A stretch of DNA of 64,000 bases from Myxococcales bacterium (GTDB lineage: Bacteria; Myxococcota_A; Polyangia; Palsa-1104; JAEUJZ01). Both the position numbers and the translations under genes were made by a program. Under the pieces are notes generated by a model that did no database searches, had not been told where the DNA came from, and was given only the letters and a program-made list of their open reading frames with translations. The stretch is from assembly GCA_016794465.1 (NCBI GenBank), contig JAEUKA010000096.1:48089-112088 (forward strand), read 5' to 3'. This document shows, piece after piece, positions 40,508-49,587 of the stretch (position 1 is the first letter of the stretch; each line of letters opens with the position of its first letter).

Positions 40508-43500
40508 TCACTTGCGGAGAGTGTCTCCATCGCGAACGATCCCGAGGTCGGTCTGGCTCATCGGTCGCGGCATCGGCAGAGGCGTAAGCTCCACGACAGC
40601 ATCCGCCTGAATCGGCGACGGCGAAAGCGGTGAGCCATGCCCAAGGTCGTGCGGCTCGGCTTTCGGCGCAAACTTGCGGGTAAAAAACTCTCCGAGGCTG
40701 TCCAGGTAGGTGTAGACAACCGGCACCACCACCAGCGTCAGCACCGTCGACGAGATCAGGCCGCCAATGACCGCGCGCGCCATCGGAGAGCGAAACTCCG
40801 AGCCTTCACCGAGTGCCAGCGCCAGCGGCAGCATGCCGAAGATCATCGCCAGGGTCGTCATCAAGATCGGCCGCAGTCGAATCTCGCCGGCGGTGATCAG
40901 CGCCTCCATCCGTTCCATCCCTTCGGCCCGTCGCTGGTTGGCATTGTCAATGAGCAAGATGGCGTTTTTGGTCACCAAGCCCATCAGCATAATGAGTCCG
41001 ATCATGCTCATCATGTTCATCGTGCCGCGCGACACCAGCATGGCCGCAAACACGCCGATCAGCGACAGCGGCAGCGACAGCATGATCGCCAGCGGCTGCA
41101 GGAAGCTCTCGAACTGCGACGCCAGCACCAGATAGATGAACACGATCGCGAGAAACAGCGTCTCGACGAAGTAGCCGACCGTTTCCTTGAGATCTTTGCT
41201 CTGACCACCGAGGTCGACGATGTAGCCAGATGGCATCTCCAGCTTCGCGATGCCGGCCTTGATGTCGCTCGAGACATCGCCGAGCGGTCGACCTTCGACG
41301 CCACCGGTAATGCGCACCTCGCGAGCCAGATCGATGCGGTTGATCTTCGACGGACCGACTCCTCGTGACAGGTTCGCCACTTGATCGAGCGCTACCAGCG
41401 CCCGTCCACCCTCGGCCCGCATTGCCCCCGGCACGAACAGCCGCGCAATGTCTTTTTGACTGGTCCGTCCCGTCGACGGCAAGCGCACTCGAATGTTGTA
41501 CGTCTCGGCGCTCTTGTCCTCGAAGTTACCGGCCAGCTCGCCCGCCACCAGCACCCGCAGCGTCGTCGCCACCTCGGCCACCGACACGCCCAGATCCGCC
41601 GCCCGCTGCCGATCGATCGCCAGCCGCAGCTCCGGCTTGGTGTTTTCCTGACTGATCTGCACATCGACCGCGCCCGGTGTCGTCTGCACCGTCGCCAGCA
41701 CTTGCTTGGATACCGCTTCTAGCTGCGACAGCTCTGGACCTTTGACGCTGATCTGCAGCGGCGACTGTGGACCGCCGATGCCGCCCGCATCCACCACCGA
41801 GGTCGTGACATCGACGAGCTGGCTCACTCGCTCACGCACATCGGGACGAATCTTGAAGATGCTGCGGGTCCGTGCGGCCTTTTTGAGCAGCTTGACGTAG
41901 ATCTGCCCCTCGGTGACCGTGCCCGTCGCGCCGGCACCGATGGTGGTGTAGGTGTAGGCGATGTCGCGGTCCTCGTGGATGCGCTGCAGGATCTCGCGGG
42001 CCTTCGCTTCGGTGTAGCTGAGCGAGCTTCCGACGGGCGTTCGCAGCATGACCACAAACTCGCCTCGGTCCGTCTCGGGGAAGAACGAGAAGCCCACCAG
42101 CGGTCCGAGGCCCATCGTCGCAATAAAGATCAGCGCCGTCAGCGCGACCGTCGCCATACGATGTCGCAGCGCCCACGCGATGATGCCGCGATACCCCACC
42201 GCCATTCGATCGAATGCAGTGTTAAACCCACCGACGGCACGCATAAAGAAGTTGCGCTCGCCTTTGTGATGCGGCTCCGGCCACACCGACGACATCATCG
42301 GATCGAGCGTGAACGACACAAACAGCGACAGCAGCACCGCGACGCTGATGGTGATGCCAAACTGGAAAAAGAAGCGCCCGATGATGCCGCCCATAAACGC
42401 CACCGGCACGAACACCGCGATGATCGAAAACGTCGTCGCAAGAACCGCCAGACCGATCTCGTCGGTACCTTCCTTGGCGGCGCGGACGTGGTCTTTGCCC
42501 ATCTCGGCGTGCCGGACAATGTTTTCGCGCACCACGATCGCGTCGTCGATGAGCAGTCCAATCGCCAGCGTCAGCGCCAGCAGCGTCAGCTGATTGAGGG
42601 TAAAGCCCGCCGCCCAGATCGCCGTAAACGCCCCAATCACCGAGATCGGCAGCGTCAGTCCGGTGATCACCGTCGAGCGCCAGCTTTGCAAAAACAGAAA
42701 GACGATCGCCACCGTCAAGATCGCGCCGAGCAGCAGATCTTCCTCGACCTGCTCGACCGACGCACGAATGAAGACCGAGTTGTCAATCACCACGTCGAGA
42801 ACGACATCTTGCGGCAGATCCACGCGCAGCTCGGCCATCCGCTCTCGGACGGCGTCGGCCACCTGCACCGTGTTTTGGCCTGACTGCTTGCGAATCTCTA
42901 GCGCCACCGACGGCTGAACATTGAACTCGCTGCTGCCCTCGTGCCACTGACCTTTGGCGACCAGCGACAGGCTGCGCTTCTCTTCGGCACCGTCGCGCAG
43001 CGTCGCCACGTCCCCGAGCCGCATCACTCCACCCGTCGGCATTCGCAGCGGAAGCTCAGCAAACTCGCGCACTTCTCGCACCCGACCGGCGACGCGCAGC
43101 AGCGTCTCTTGTGAGCCTCGCTCGATGCGGCCCGCCGGCAAGTCGATGTTCGAGGCCTTCAGTCCGTTGATGATGTCCATCGGCAGCACGTTGCGCGCAT
43201 CGAGCCGCGCCGGATCGAGCAGCACCTCGATCTCTCGCTTGGCGCCACCGACCAGCGTCACTTTGCCGACGCCAGGGACGTTTTCCAGCTTCTTGCGCAG
43301 CGACGAGTCGGCCAGCTCGGTCAGATCTTTGAGCGACATCGACTGCGACGACAGCGCCAGCGCCAAGATCGGCCGATCCCCGGGATCAAGCCGCTCAATC
43401 AGCGAGTCCTTGGCGTCCTGCGGCAGGTCCGCCTTGATGCGCGAGATCTTCTCTCGCACATCATTGGCCGCGTCGTTGATCTTGACGTGAAGGTGGAAGA

Positions 43501-43780
43501 CGACGACGACGCTCGACACGCCTTCGAGCGACTGCGAGCTAATTTGCTTTACGCCCGCGACGGTGTTGAGCGACTCCTCGATCTTTTTGCTGATGTCACT
43601 CTCCACCGACTCGGGACCGGCGCCCGGCCAGACCGTCGTGACGGTGATGACCGGCAGATCGACGTTGGGAAACTCGTCGACGGCGAGGCGCCGAAACGCA
43701 AAGCCGCCGAGCACAACGAAGGCCAGCATGATCATCGTGATGAACACGGGCCGCTTGATGGAAATGTCTGAGAGAACCAC
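40508..43780 (-). CDS. RND-family efflux transporter (HAE1/AcrB-like)
   Basis: This 1090-residue inner-membrane proton antiporter carries drugs or other small molecules from the periplasm. The N-terminus ISIKRPVFITMIMLAFVVLG, the LTLLALTLAIGLLIDDAIVV segment in helix 4 with its charged pair, and MMSMIGLIMLMGLVTKNAIL are typical of AcrB-type pumps. The start is taken as GTG 43780 because GGAGG lies 5 bases upstream; an alternative GTG is at 43792. It follows its adaptor gene by 55 bases. No outer-membrane channel gene is next to it. Confidence 0.92.
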   Translation of the reverse strand: MVLSDISIKRPVFITMIMLAFVVLGGFAFRRLAVDEFPNVDLPVITVTTVWPGAGPESVESDISKKIEESLNTVAGVKQISSQSLEGVSSVVVVFHLHVKINDAANDVREKISRIKADLPQDAKDSLIERLDPGDRPILALALSSQSMSLKDLTELADSSLRKKLENVPGVGKVTLVGGAKREIEVLLDPARLDARNVLPMDIINGLKASNIDLPAGRIERGSQETLLRVAGRVREVREFAELPLRMPTGGVMRLGDVATLRDGAEEKRSLSLVAKGQWHEGSSEFNVQPSVALEIRKQSGQNTVQVADAVRERMAELRVDLPQDVVLDVVIDNSVFIRASVEQVEEDLLLGAILTVAIVFLFLQSWRSTVITGLTLPISVIGAFTAIWAAGFTLNQLTLLALTLAIGLLIDDAIVVRENIVRHAEMGKDHVRAAKEGTDEIGLAVLATTFSIIAVFVPVAFMGGIIGRFFFQFGITISVAVLLSLFVSFTLDPMMSSVWPEPHHKGERNFFMRAVGGFNTAFDRMAVGYRGIIAWALRHRMATVALTALIFIATMGLGPLVGFSFFPETDRGEFVVMLRTPVGSSLSYTEAKAREILQRIHEDRDIAYTYTTIGAGATGTVTEGQIYVKLLKKAARTRSIFKIRPDVRERVSQLVDVTTSVVDAGGIGGPQSPLQISVKGPELSQLEAVSKQVLATVQTTPGAVDVQISQENTKPELRLAIDRQRAADLGVSVAEVATTLRVLVAGELAGNFEDKSAETYNIRVRLPSTGRTSQKDIARLFVPGAMRAEGGRALVALDQVANLSRGVGPSKINRIDLAREVRITGGVEGRPLGDVSSDIKAGIAKLEMPSGYIVDLGGQSKDLKETVGYFVETLFLAIVFIYLVLASQFESFLQPLAIMLSLPLSLIGVFAAMLVSRGTMNMMSMIGLIMLMGLVTKNAILLIDNANQRRAEGMERMEALITAGEIRLRPILMTTLAMIFGMLPLALALGEGSEFRSPMARAVIGGLISSTVLTLVVVPVVYTYLDSLGEFFTRKFAPKAEPHDLGHGSPLSPSPIQADAVVELTPLPMPRPMSQTDLGIVRDGDTLRK

Positions 43781-43835
43781 GGTGGCCTCCACCCCAAATG
43801 ACGCCGCGCAACCTGCCGCGCGCAGCGACTCAAAG

Positions 43836-45038
43836 TTACGGATTTTTGTGCTGCGCCTGTGCGGTGGACAGCTGCACCAGCACCTTGCTACCTGGCTTTA
43901 GTCCCGTCGGTGACGAGGTCACAATCTGATCGCCCGGCTGCACGCCACCGATGATCTCAGTGATGCTTCCGTCGGTGACGCCGGTCCGAACCACGACTTT
44001 TTCCACGGTTTCCCCGTTGACGCGCCAGATCACACTCTGCTTGTCTTCTTCGCCATCGCCGTCGAGATCCGCAGGGGGCGACACCGTCTCTTCACGCACC
44101 GCAGTAATCGGAACGCCGATGCCTTGCCGCTCGCCGCCCGCGATCACGTTGCCGGTCGCGTACATGCCGCCCTTGAGGATGCCGTCGGCATTGGGAATCC
44201 GCACCCGCAGCCGGATCGTCCGCGTCCTCGGGTCCACCGTCGGGCTGACCGCCGTAATCTCGCCTTCCAGCGTCTTGGGCGTCTGCGCGTTGACCTGAAA
44301 CTCGACGCGCGCACCTTTGGTGATGCCCGCCGCCAGATCCGCCGCCAGCTGCGCCACCAGCTCCATCGCCGAGTTGTCGACGATCGTCACGATGTCGCGG
44401 TTCTTCATCGTATCGACGTACTCATGCAGCGACACGCCGCGACGACTGATCACCCCGGAAATCGGCGCGATGTACTTGGTTTCACCGACGGCATTCTTGG
44501 CCAAATCGCGCACCGCTCGCGCCTGATCGAGCTGCGCGTTGGCGGCCTGCACCGACACCTGCGCCAGCTTCATTCCGCTCTTGATGTCGTCGAGCGTCTT
44601 CTGATCCGCCGCCCCCGAGGCATGCAGCTTCTCGATCCGCTCCATGTCGCGATTGACCCGCTCGAAGTCGGCCCGACTGCGCGACAGCTGGGCCTCGGCA
44701 ATCGCCACCGCCGCCGCATTCGACCGCAGCTGCGCCTGCTGATTGCCTGAGTCAATTTTGGCGATCAAGTCGCCTTTTTTGACCAGATCGCCTTCATCGA
44801 AGTTGAGCAGCACGACGGTGCCACCGACCTTCGACTTGAGCACCACTTCCTGCACCGGCTTGAGCTCTCCGGTAATCGGCAGCCGACCGCTGAACGTGTG
44901 CTTGACGGCCTTGGCAGTCTCGACGCGGAGGATCTTCGGCTGGGCTGCTACCGTCGCTGCTGTCTTCCCAGGATCTTTCTTGCATCCGGTCAGCGCGACG
45001 GCTCCCCAAAGCAAAAAATACAAAGTCGCTGTACGCAC
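43836..45038 (-). CDS. RND periplasmic adaptor lipoprotein (membrane fusion protein)
   Basis: This 400-residue adaptor joins the RND pump to an outer-membrane channel. It has a lipobox (AVALTGCKKD), a biotinyl-lipoyl-like domain (KSKVGGTVVLLNFDEGDLVKKG), a helical hairpin rich in Ala/Gln (about 95-175), and a barrel and membrane-proximal domain. An Asp-rich insertion, DLDGDGEEDK, lies near residue 320 and looks like a calcium-binding loop. It is preceded by tetR and followed by the pump gene, a single operon. Confidence 0.9.
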   Translation of the reverse strand: MRTATLYFLLWGAVALTGCKKDPGKTAATVAAQPKILRVETAKAVKHTFSGRLPITGELKPVQEVVLKSKVGGTVVLLNFDEGDLVKKGDLIAKIDSGNQQAQLRSNAAAVAIAEAQLSRSRADFERVNRDMERIEKLHASGAADQKTLDDIKSGMKLAQVSVQAANAQLDQARAVRDLAKNAVGETKYIAPISGVISRRGVSLHEYVDTMKNRDIVTIVDNSAMELVAQLAADLAAGITKGARVEFQVNAQTPKTLEGEITAVSPTVDPRTRTIRLRVRIPNADGILKGGMYATGNVIAGGERQGIGVPITAVREETVSPPADLDGDGEEDKQSVIWRVNGETVEKVVVRTGVTDGSITEIIGGVQPGDQIVTSSPTGLKPGSKVLVQLSTAQAQHKNP

Positions 45039-45058
45039 GGCTGGTCCTTTTGAACTGA

Positions 45059-45122
45059 CGGCTTGCGCCGCCCTTTGAACGGACGGCTCTCGCCGCCTTG
45101 CTGCTACGAACGGCTCTCGCCG
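45059..45122. repeat. Three short GC hairpin repeats downstream of tetR
   Basis: CGGCTTGCGCCG (45059-45070), CGGCTCTCGCCG (45084-45095) and CGGCTCTCGCCG (45111-45122) recur every 25-27 bases within similar flanks. Each can fold into a small 4-bp hairpin, like REP elements. The last copy lies inside the tetR 3' end; the rest lie between tetR and the adaptor gene. Confidence 0.55.
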
Positions 45123-45829
45123 CCCTTTTGTCCTTTGTGCTCGGGACGAAACCCACCAAGCGCCGCCTGCACCAGCTCTCGTCCGTGTCCCGTCGGAAGA
45201 GGAAATCGCTCGGGCGAGCGCAGATGCCGAATCACCGACACCTGAATGCCGCCCAAAATGACTAGCTCCAACATATGTGGATCACCAGCCAGCTCACCCG
45301 AGGCCACACCAGCCTCGGCAGCAGAAAAAATCAGCGACTGCGGCACCTGCTCGATAGACACCGCGCTACACGGTGGCCGATCGGAGTCCACCGCGAAGAT
45401 ATGCGACAGAAAGAACCGCACCGACTCGCGGTTGTCGCGCGCCAGCATCAGGATCGTCTCGGCCAGCGTTGACAGCGTCTTCACTGCCTCCCCTTCCCCG
45501 GGCCGACGCTGGGCGATCTCCTCGACGCGGAGCCCGGCACTCTGCAGTCCTTGGTGCAAGAGCCCGCGCAGGTGGGTGGCACTCTCGACGAGGAGCGACT
45601 GATATAGGGCCTCTTTGCTGGCGAAGTAGTAGTAGAGGATCGACTTCTTCACCGTCGCTGCTTCCGCAATGTCAGCCACCGAAGTACACGAATAACCACG
45701 GGTCGCAAACAGCTGAAAGGCCGCTTGGCAGATTCGCTGGCGGGCCTCGGTTCCAGGGCTGCCGTCAGAGTGAGTGGTGGCGTCCGGGTTCAGATCCTTG
45801 GCCACCGCTGGTTCGCTGCGCTTGCGCAT
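45104..45829 (-). CDS. TetR-family repressor of the RND efflux operon
   Basis: This 241-residue regulator has an N-terminal helix-turn-helix domain (RQRICQAAFQLFATRGY, then SVADIAEAATVKKSILYYYF with the recognition helix) and a larger ligand-binding C-terminal domain. The ATG at 45829 is preferred over an upstream TTG because an operator-like palindrome lies just upstream (45841-45856). It is the first gene of the tetR-adaptor-pump unit, so it most likely represses that unit in the absence of ligand. Confidence 0.88.
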   Translation of the reverse strand: MRKRSEPAVAKDLNPDATTHSDGSPGTEARQRICQAAFQLFATRGYSCTSVADIAEAATVKKSILYYYFASKEALYQSLLVESATHLRGLLHQGLQSAGLRVEEIAQRRPGEGEAVKTLSTLAETILMLARDNRESVRFFLSHIFAVDSDRPPCSAVSIEQVPQSLIFSAAEAGVASGELAGDPHMLELVILGGIQVSVIRHLRSPERFPLPTGHGRELVQAALGGFRPEHKGQKGGESRS

Positions 45830-45840
45830 TGCTAGATAAT

Positions 45841-45890
45841 TTGAACGCTCGGTCAACTACTCGCCAGGGTTTTTTTGACCGACCGGTCGA
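45841..45890. promoter_or_regulatory. Two matching TetR-operator-like palindromes
   Basis: Site 1 (45841-45856) reads on the minus strand TTGACCGAGCGTTCAA. Site 2 (45875-45890) reads on the plus strand TTGACCGACCGGTCGA. The two share 13 of 16 bases and lie about 34 bp apart (three helical turns), just upstream of the tetR start and within its likely promoter. They fit the size and symmetry of TetR operators, so this is a good candidate for autoregulation. Confidence 0.6.
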
Positions 45891-45910
45891 TAGAACGGCT
45901 TTGCAGGCGA

Positions 45911-46600
45911 TCAAGGCAGAAACGCCCGCTCAAACAGGGCATCGATCGGCAGGTGTTGTGCGGCCAGCGCGGCCAGGGTCGCCGGATCTTGCTGCCGAGA
46001 AAACGGAAACGGCCCCAGCGGCCCCACGCCTCCATGTGCGGCAATCCGGGCGGCCGTATCGGCCTCCTGCGGGCCAACCGCCTCGCCCAGCCGGTTTAGG
46101 ATCAGCGCACAGACAGGCAGACCGCGTCGCTGCGACTCTGCCAGCGTGAGCAGCGTGTGGTTGATGGTGCCAAGCTGCGTCCGCCCGACGATGAGCAGCC
46201 GTGCCCCGAGCGCCTGCGCCAGATCAGCCATCACCACGCCGGGCGCAACCGGCACCAGCAGCCCGCCCGCCCCCTCGATGAGGAGGTTCTCGCCCGGTAG
46301 CTGTTGAATCGCCGCAATCAGCTGCCCCAGATCAATCCGCTTGCCTTCCGCCATCGCTGCGGACTCTGGAGCAGCCGGCAGGGCAAAGCGCCACAGCATG
46401 GTGTCGTTTTCGCGAAGTCCGACGGCAGCCGCCAGTCGTGCGGCATCGCTGCCTTCCGTGTGATCGGTCATTCCCGTCTCGATCGGCTTGAGGGGCCGCA
46501 CCACCCGGCCTGTCTTCGCCCAAGCAGCCAGCAGCGCCACGCTGACGGTGGTCTTGCCGACGCCGGTGTCGGTTCCGGTGACAAACAAGACCCGCTTCAT
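45911..46600 (-). CDS. bioD: Dethiobiotin synthetase
   Basis: BioD (229 residues) closes the ureido ring of dethiobiotin using ATP and carbon dioxide. The ATP loop GTDTGVGKT at residues 9-17, RPLKPIETGM with the catalytic Lys, and IEGAGGLLVPVAPG are present. Its start overlaps the bioA stop by 4 bases, giving a tight bioA-bioD pair. No bioB, bioC or bioF is in the window. Confidence 0.94.
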   Translation of the reverse strand: MKRVLFVTGTDTGVGKTTVSVALLAAWAKTGRVVRPLKPIETGMTDHTEGSDAARLAAAVGLRENDTMLWRFALPAAPESAAMAEGKRIDLGQLIAAIQQLPGENLLIEGAGGLLVPVAPGVVMADLAQALGARLLIVGRTQLGTINHTLLTLAESQRRGLPVCALILNRLGEAVGPQEADTAARIAAHGGVGPLGPFPFSRQQDPATLAALAAQHLPIDALFERAFLP

Positions 46601-47955
46601 TCCGACCGCTCCGCTTGCACCACGTCGCGGGCCTCTGCGCCCACCACTTCATCCATCGCCGCGCGCGTGGCTTCGACCAAAAAGCGCAGCTCCGGCACAG
46701 TGATCGACAGCGGTGGCATCAGCACCACCACGTCGCCGAGCGGCCGCAGGATGACGCCCAGCTTCCGCACCGCCTCGCAGACCTTGGCGCCGATCGCTCG
46801 CTCCGCTGGAAACGGTCGCTCGCGATCGCGGCCTAGCTCGATGCCCACCATCAGGCCGCAGCGACGGATCTCTCGCACATTGGGATGGGCCGACAGCTGC
46901 TCGTCGAGCACACTCGCCAGTGCGTCAAGCTTTGCTGGCAAGCCGTCCAGCACCCGCTCACGCCGAAAGACCTCGAGGCTGCCGAGCGCCGCCGCACAGC
47001 CGAGCGGATTGCCCGTAAAGGTATGCCCGTGAAAAAAAGTCTTGTGCTCGCTGCGTCGCCCGAGAAAGCGCTCGTACACCGCCTCCGTCGTCAGCGTCGC
47101 GGCCAGCGGCAGATAGCCTCCCGACAGACCCTTGGCGACGCACAGAAAGTCCGGTGTGACCTGGGCTTGCTCGCAGGCAAACATCGTCCCAGTGCGCCCA
47201 AAGCCGGTGGCCACCTCATCGGCAATCAGCAGCACCCCGAACCGATCACATAGCTGGCGCGCTCGCCGCAGAAAGCCGGGCGGCTGCAGCAGCATCCCCG
47301 CCGCACCCTGGATGAGTGGCTCGACGACAAACGCCGCCAGCTCGTGGCCGTGCGTGGCAAAGGCCGTCTCCAGCTCCGCAAGCTCGGGCTCGACTCGCTC
47401 GGTGTGGAAAAGCAGGGGGGAAAACAGCTGATGAAACAGCTCGATACCACCGACGGACACCGAGCCGAGTGTGTCGCCGTGATAGGCGTTGCGCAGGGCC
47501 AAAAAACGCTGCCGCCGCGAGTCCCCGCCGTGCTGGTGAAACTGAAACGCCATCTTCAGTGCGACCTCGACGGCAGTGCTGCCCGAGTCCGAGTAGAAGA
47601 CCCGCGACAGTCCCGGTGGCGCCAGCGCGACCAGCTGCTCACCAAGCACAATCGCCGGTTTGTGACTCAGTCCAAGCAGCGTCGAGTGCCCCAGCTGCCC
47701 GAGCTGCTCGGCCACCGCAGCGTCGATCAGGGGGTGGCGATGCCCGTGCAGGTTGGCCCACAGGGACGAAACTCCGTCGAGATAGCGGCGCCCGTGCTCA
47801 TCGAGGAGGTAGTTGCCTTCGCCGGCGACGATGACCAGCGGCTGCCACTCGGCTTGCTGGGTAAACGGATGCCACAAGCAGCGCAGATCCCGCGCCGCCC
47901 AGCTCTGGTCACCGTCTGCCGAGTAGAGCGAGTCCAAGGTCCAAGTTGGTGTCAT
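46597..47955 (-). CDS. bioA: Adenosylmethionine--8-amino-7-oxononanoate aminotransferase
   Basis: BioA (452 residues) transfers the amino group of S-adenosylmethionine to KAPA to make DAPA, with pyridoxal phosphate. It shows LWHPFTQQAEWQPLVIV, YSDSGSTAVEVALKMA, LIADEVATGFGRTGTMFA, and the PLP Lys in CVAKGLSGGYLPLA. The start is placed at ATG 47955, with AGGA just upstream, and a GTG lies 12 bases earlier. It overlaps bioD by 4 bases. Confidence 0.94.
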   Translation of the reverse strand: MTPTWTLDSLYSADGDQSWAARDLRCLWHPFTQQAEWQPLVIVAGEGNYLLDEHGRRYLDGVSSLWANLHGHRHPLIDAAVAEQLGQLGHSTLLGLSHKPAIVLGEQLVALAPPGLSRVFYSDSGSTAVEVALKMAFQFHQHGGDSRRQRFLALRNAYHGDTLGSVSVGGIELFHQLFSPLLFHTERVEPELAELETAFATHGHELAAFVVEPLIQGAAGMLLQPPGFLRRARQLCDRFGVLLIADEVATGFGRTGTMFACEQAQVTPDFLCVAKGLSGGYLPLAATLTTEAVYERFLGRRSEHKTFFHGHTFTGNPLGCAAALGSLEVFRRERVLDGLPAKLDALASVLDEQLSAHPNVREIRRCGLMVGIELGRDRERPFPAERAIGAKVCEAVRKLGVILRPLGDVVVLMPPLSITVPELRFLVEATRAAMDEVVGAEARDVVQAERSE

Positions 47956-48022
47956 TTGTCCTGTCACATGTCACGATGAGAGGTCGTCGCTCAGTCGAAC
48001 AACCAGCGGCGGCACCTCGCTT

Positions 48023-48066
48023 ACCTACATCGTACCTACATCGTACCTACATGGTACCTACATGGT
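48023..48066. repeat. Four 11-bp direct repeats upstream of the DUF4157 gene
   Basis: ACCTACATCGT occurs at 48023-48033 and 48034-48044, then ACCTACATGGT at 48045-48055 and 48056-48066, all perfectly in register. The last copy runs into a small palindrome, ACCTACATGGTAGGT. The array lies in the 252-base divergent gap between bioA and the DUF4157 gene, where a regulator could bind one face of the helix repeatedly, or it may be a slippage product. Confidence 0.85.
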
Positions 48067-48207
48067 AGGTGATGTCGGTCGTGGGGGCACTTTCATCACA
48101 CTCTGCCCGCTTCGGCAAGGGGTCTTCTCGTCGAGGGTTAACAACCGACAAGGCGACGCCACCGATAATCGAAATGAAGTAAACTGGCTAACACGCGAGG
48201 AGTATTT

Positions 48208-48816
48208 ATGACCAAGCAAGCGGGCCCTGCTCCCCAGGACAACGACGAGCAAGCATTTCGCTTGGATCACGAAATCGCCCGGAAATACGACCCCGGCATG
48301 CTCTCGAAGCTGATCATGCGCGACGCGGGTCGGGGTGAGTCGCTCGATCTCCACACGCGGTCGGCGATGGAACGGCGTCTCGGCGGCAACTTCGGCGGGG
48401 TTCGGGTCTATCGTGGACCGCTCGCCGAGGAAGTGACGAGTCGCTATCGCGCTGACGCAGTGACCGTCGGTGGCACCGAGATGATCTTGGTCCGCGAGGG
48501 CTGGCAGAGCAACTTCTCGACGGTGCAAGGTGGCGCACTTCTGGCCCACGAGCTGACGCACGTCCGTCAGCAGCAGCGCGGCCTGCACTTTCACGGTGCC
48601 GGTGATCCGTCATCGCCGATGGAGCGAGAAGCGCACGGCGAGCAGGATGCCTATGCGATGGACTTCGGCAACGAGACGGACAAGCACGCCCAAGAGGAAT
48701 ACGGCAAAGATCTCAAAGCGCACATGTCGGAAGTGATGAAGGAAGCGCTCAAGCAGTACGAAAAAGAGAAGAAACAGGAAGACGTGCGCGGGAACGCCAA
48801 CTCACAAAGTGAGTAG
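48208..48816 (+). CDS. DUF4157 metallopeptidase-like protein, candidate injection-system cargo
   Basis: This 202-residue protein starts MTKQAGPAPQDNDEQAF, with GAGGAG 7 bases upstream. It shows the DUF4157 pattern: RSAMERRLGGNFGGVRVY, then a zinc motif HELTH at residues 114-118 in ALLAHELTHVRQQQRG. DUF4157 proteins are repeatedly found in gene clusters of extracellular contractile injection systems, where they are candidate effectors or maturation factors. There is no signal peptide. The C-terminal 50 residues are charged and helical (EEYGKDLKAHMSEVMKEAL). The cargo role is inferred from family and proximity to the cluster at 55-64 kb. Confidence 0.8.
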   Translation: MTKQAGPAPQDNDEQAFRLDHEIARKYDPGMLSKLIMRDAGRGESLDLHTRSAMERRLGGNFGGVRVYRGPLAEEVTSRYRADAVTVGGTEMILVREGWQSNFSTVQGGALLAHELTHVRQQQRGLHFHGAGDPSSPMEREAHGEQDAYAMDFGNETDKHAQEEYGKDLKAHMSEVMKEALKQYEKEKKQEDVRGNANSQSE

Positions 48817-48849
48817 GAATCGCGCAAACCAGCGACGGAGAGGCGGGAT

Positions 48850-49539
48850 ATGGCGGACGTGGTCGAGAGCAAGGAGCAGGTGCTGATTCGGTTCCGCGAC
48901 AAGGAGCTGCGTGGCTGCACGATCAAAAAGCTGTGGCTGCAGGGGATCTCGCTCGTGGGGGCCGATCTCAGCGACGTGACGTTTGAGGACTGCAGCATCG
49001 ACGAGGTGAACCTGACCGGCGCGCAGCTCCACCGAACCAAGTTCCTGAGGACGAGCGCTCGCAGCACCAACATGACCTCGGCGACGCTTGTACGAGCGAG
49101 CTTTTCGGACTGCAACCTCACCGAGCTGTGCCTCGAAAAAGCGCACTGCGAGGGCGTCGAGTTCAACCGCTGCGACATGGACAACCTGCGCGCCGATCGC
49201 TCGTACTTCGGAAACTGCACACTCTTTCCCAACCGCGCCTACGGCATCAAGTTTCGCGGCGCCACGCTCATCAAGCTGAAAGTCAGCGTCGAAAACGGCA
49301 GCCCCGAGCTGATTCGTGCCCAGCTGTCCGACGCGACGGTCATCGACTGCGAGCTGGCCCAGACCAACCTGCTCCGCGCCGACCTCCGACGGGCCTTGCT
49401 GGTCAAATGTAACCTCCATCGAGCACTGCTCCGCGACGCAGTGGTCGATCAGTGCACCTTGGTGCAGTGCGTCACGATGGGCGCTGAGCTGCCGACTGCT
49501 CTCGTCGGAGGATCGGCCCTCCACCAGCCGCTAGGGTAA
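48850..49539 (+). CDS. Pentapeptide-repeat protein
   Basis: This 229-residue protein has repeats of the A(D/N)LxX type (LVGADLSDVTFEDCSIDEVN, TGAQLHRTKF, LLRADLRRALLVKCNLHRAL), which fold as a right-handed square beta-helix. It has no signal peptide. It is 33 bases after the DUF4157 gene and the start has GAGAGG and GGGA upstream. Such repeats mediate protein binding; the role here is unknown. Confidence 0.8.
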   Translation: MADVVESKEQVLIRFRDKELRGCTIKKLWLQGISLVGADLSDVTFEDCSIDEVNLTGAQLHRTKFLRTSARSTNMTSATLVRASFSDCNLTELCLEKAHCEGVEFNRCDMDNLRADRSYFGNCTLFPNRAYGIKFRGATLIKLKVSVENGSPELIRAQLSDATVIDCELAQTNLLRADLRRALLVKCNLHRALLRDAVVDQCTLVQCVTMGAELPTALVGGSALHQPLG

Positions 49540-49587
49540 CCCCATGGCGCCGAGCACTTTCCCGCGCATTGTCAGGTAAGGAACACC

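Noticed and set aside
48023..48066. CRISPR array
   Set aside because: The repeats are only 11 bp long, contiguous and have no spacers; no cas genes are near.
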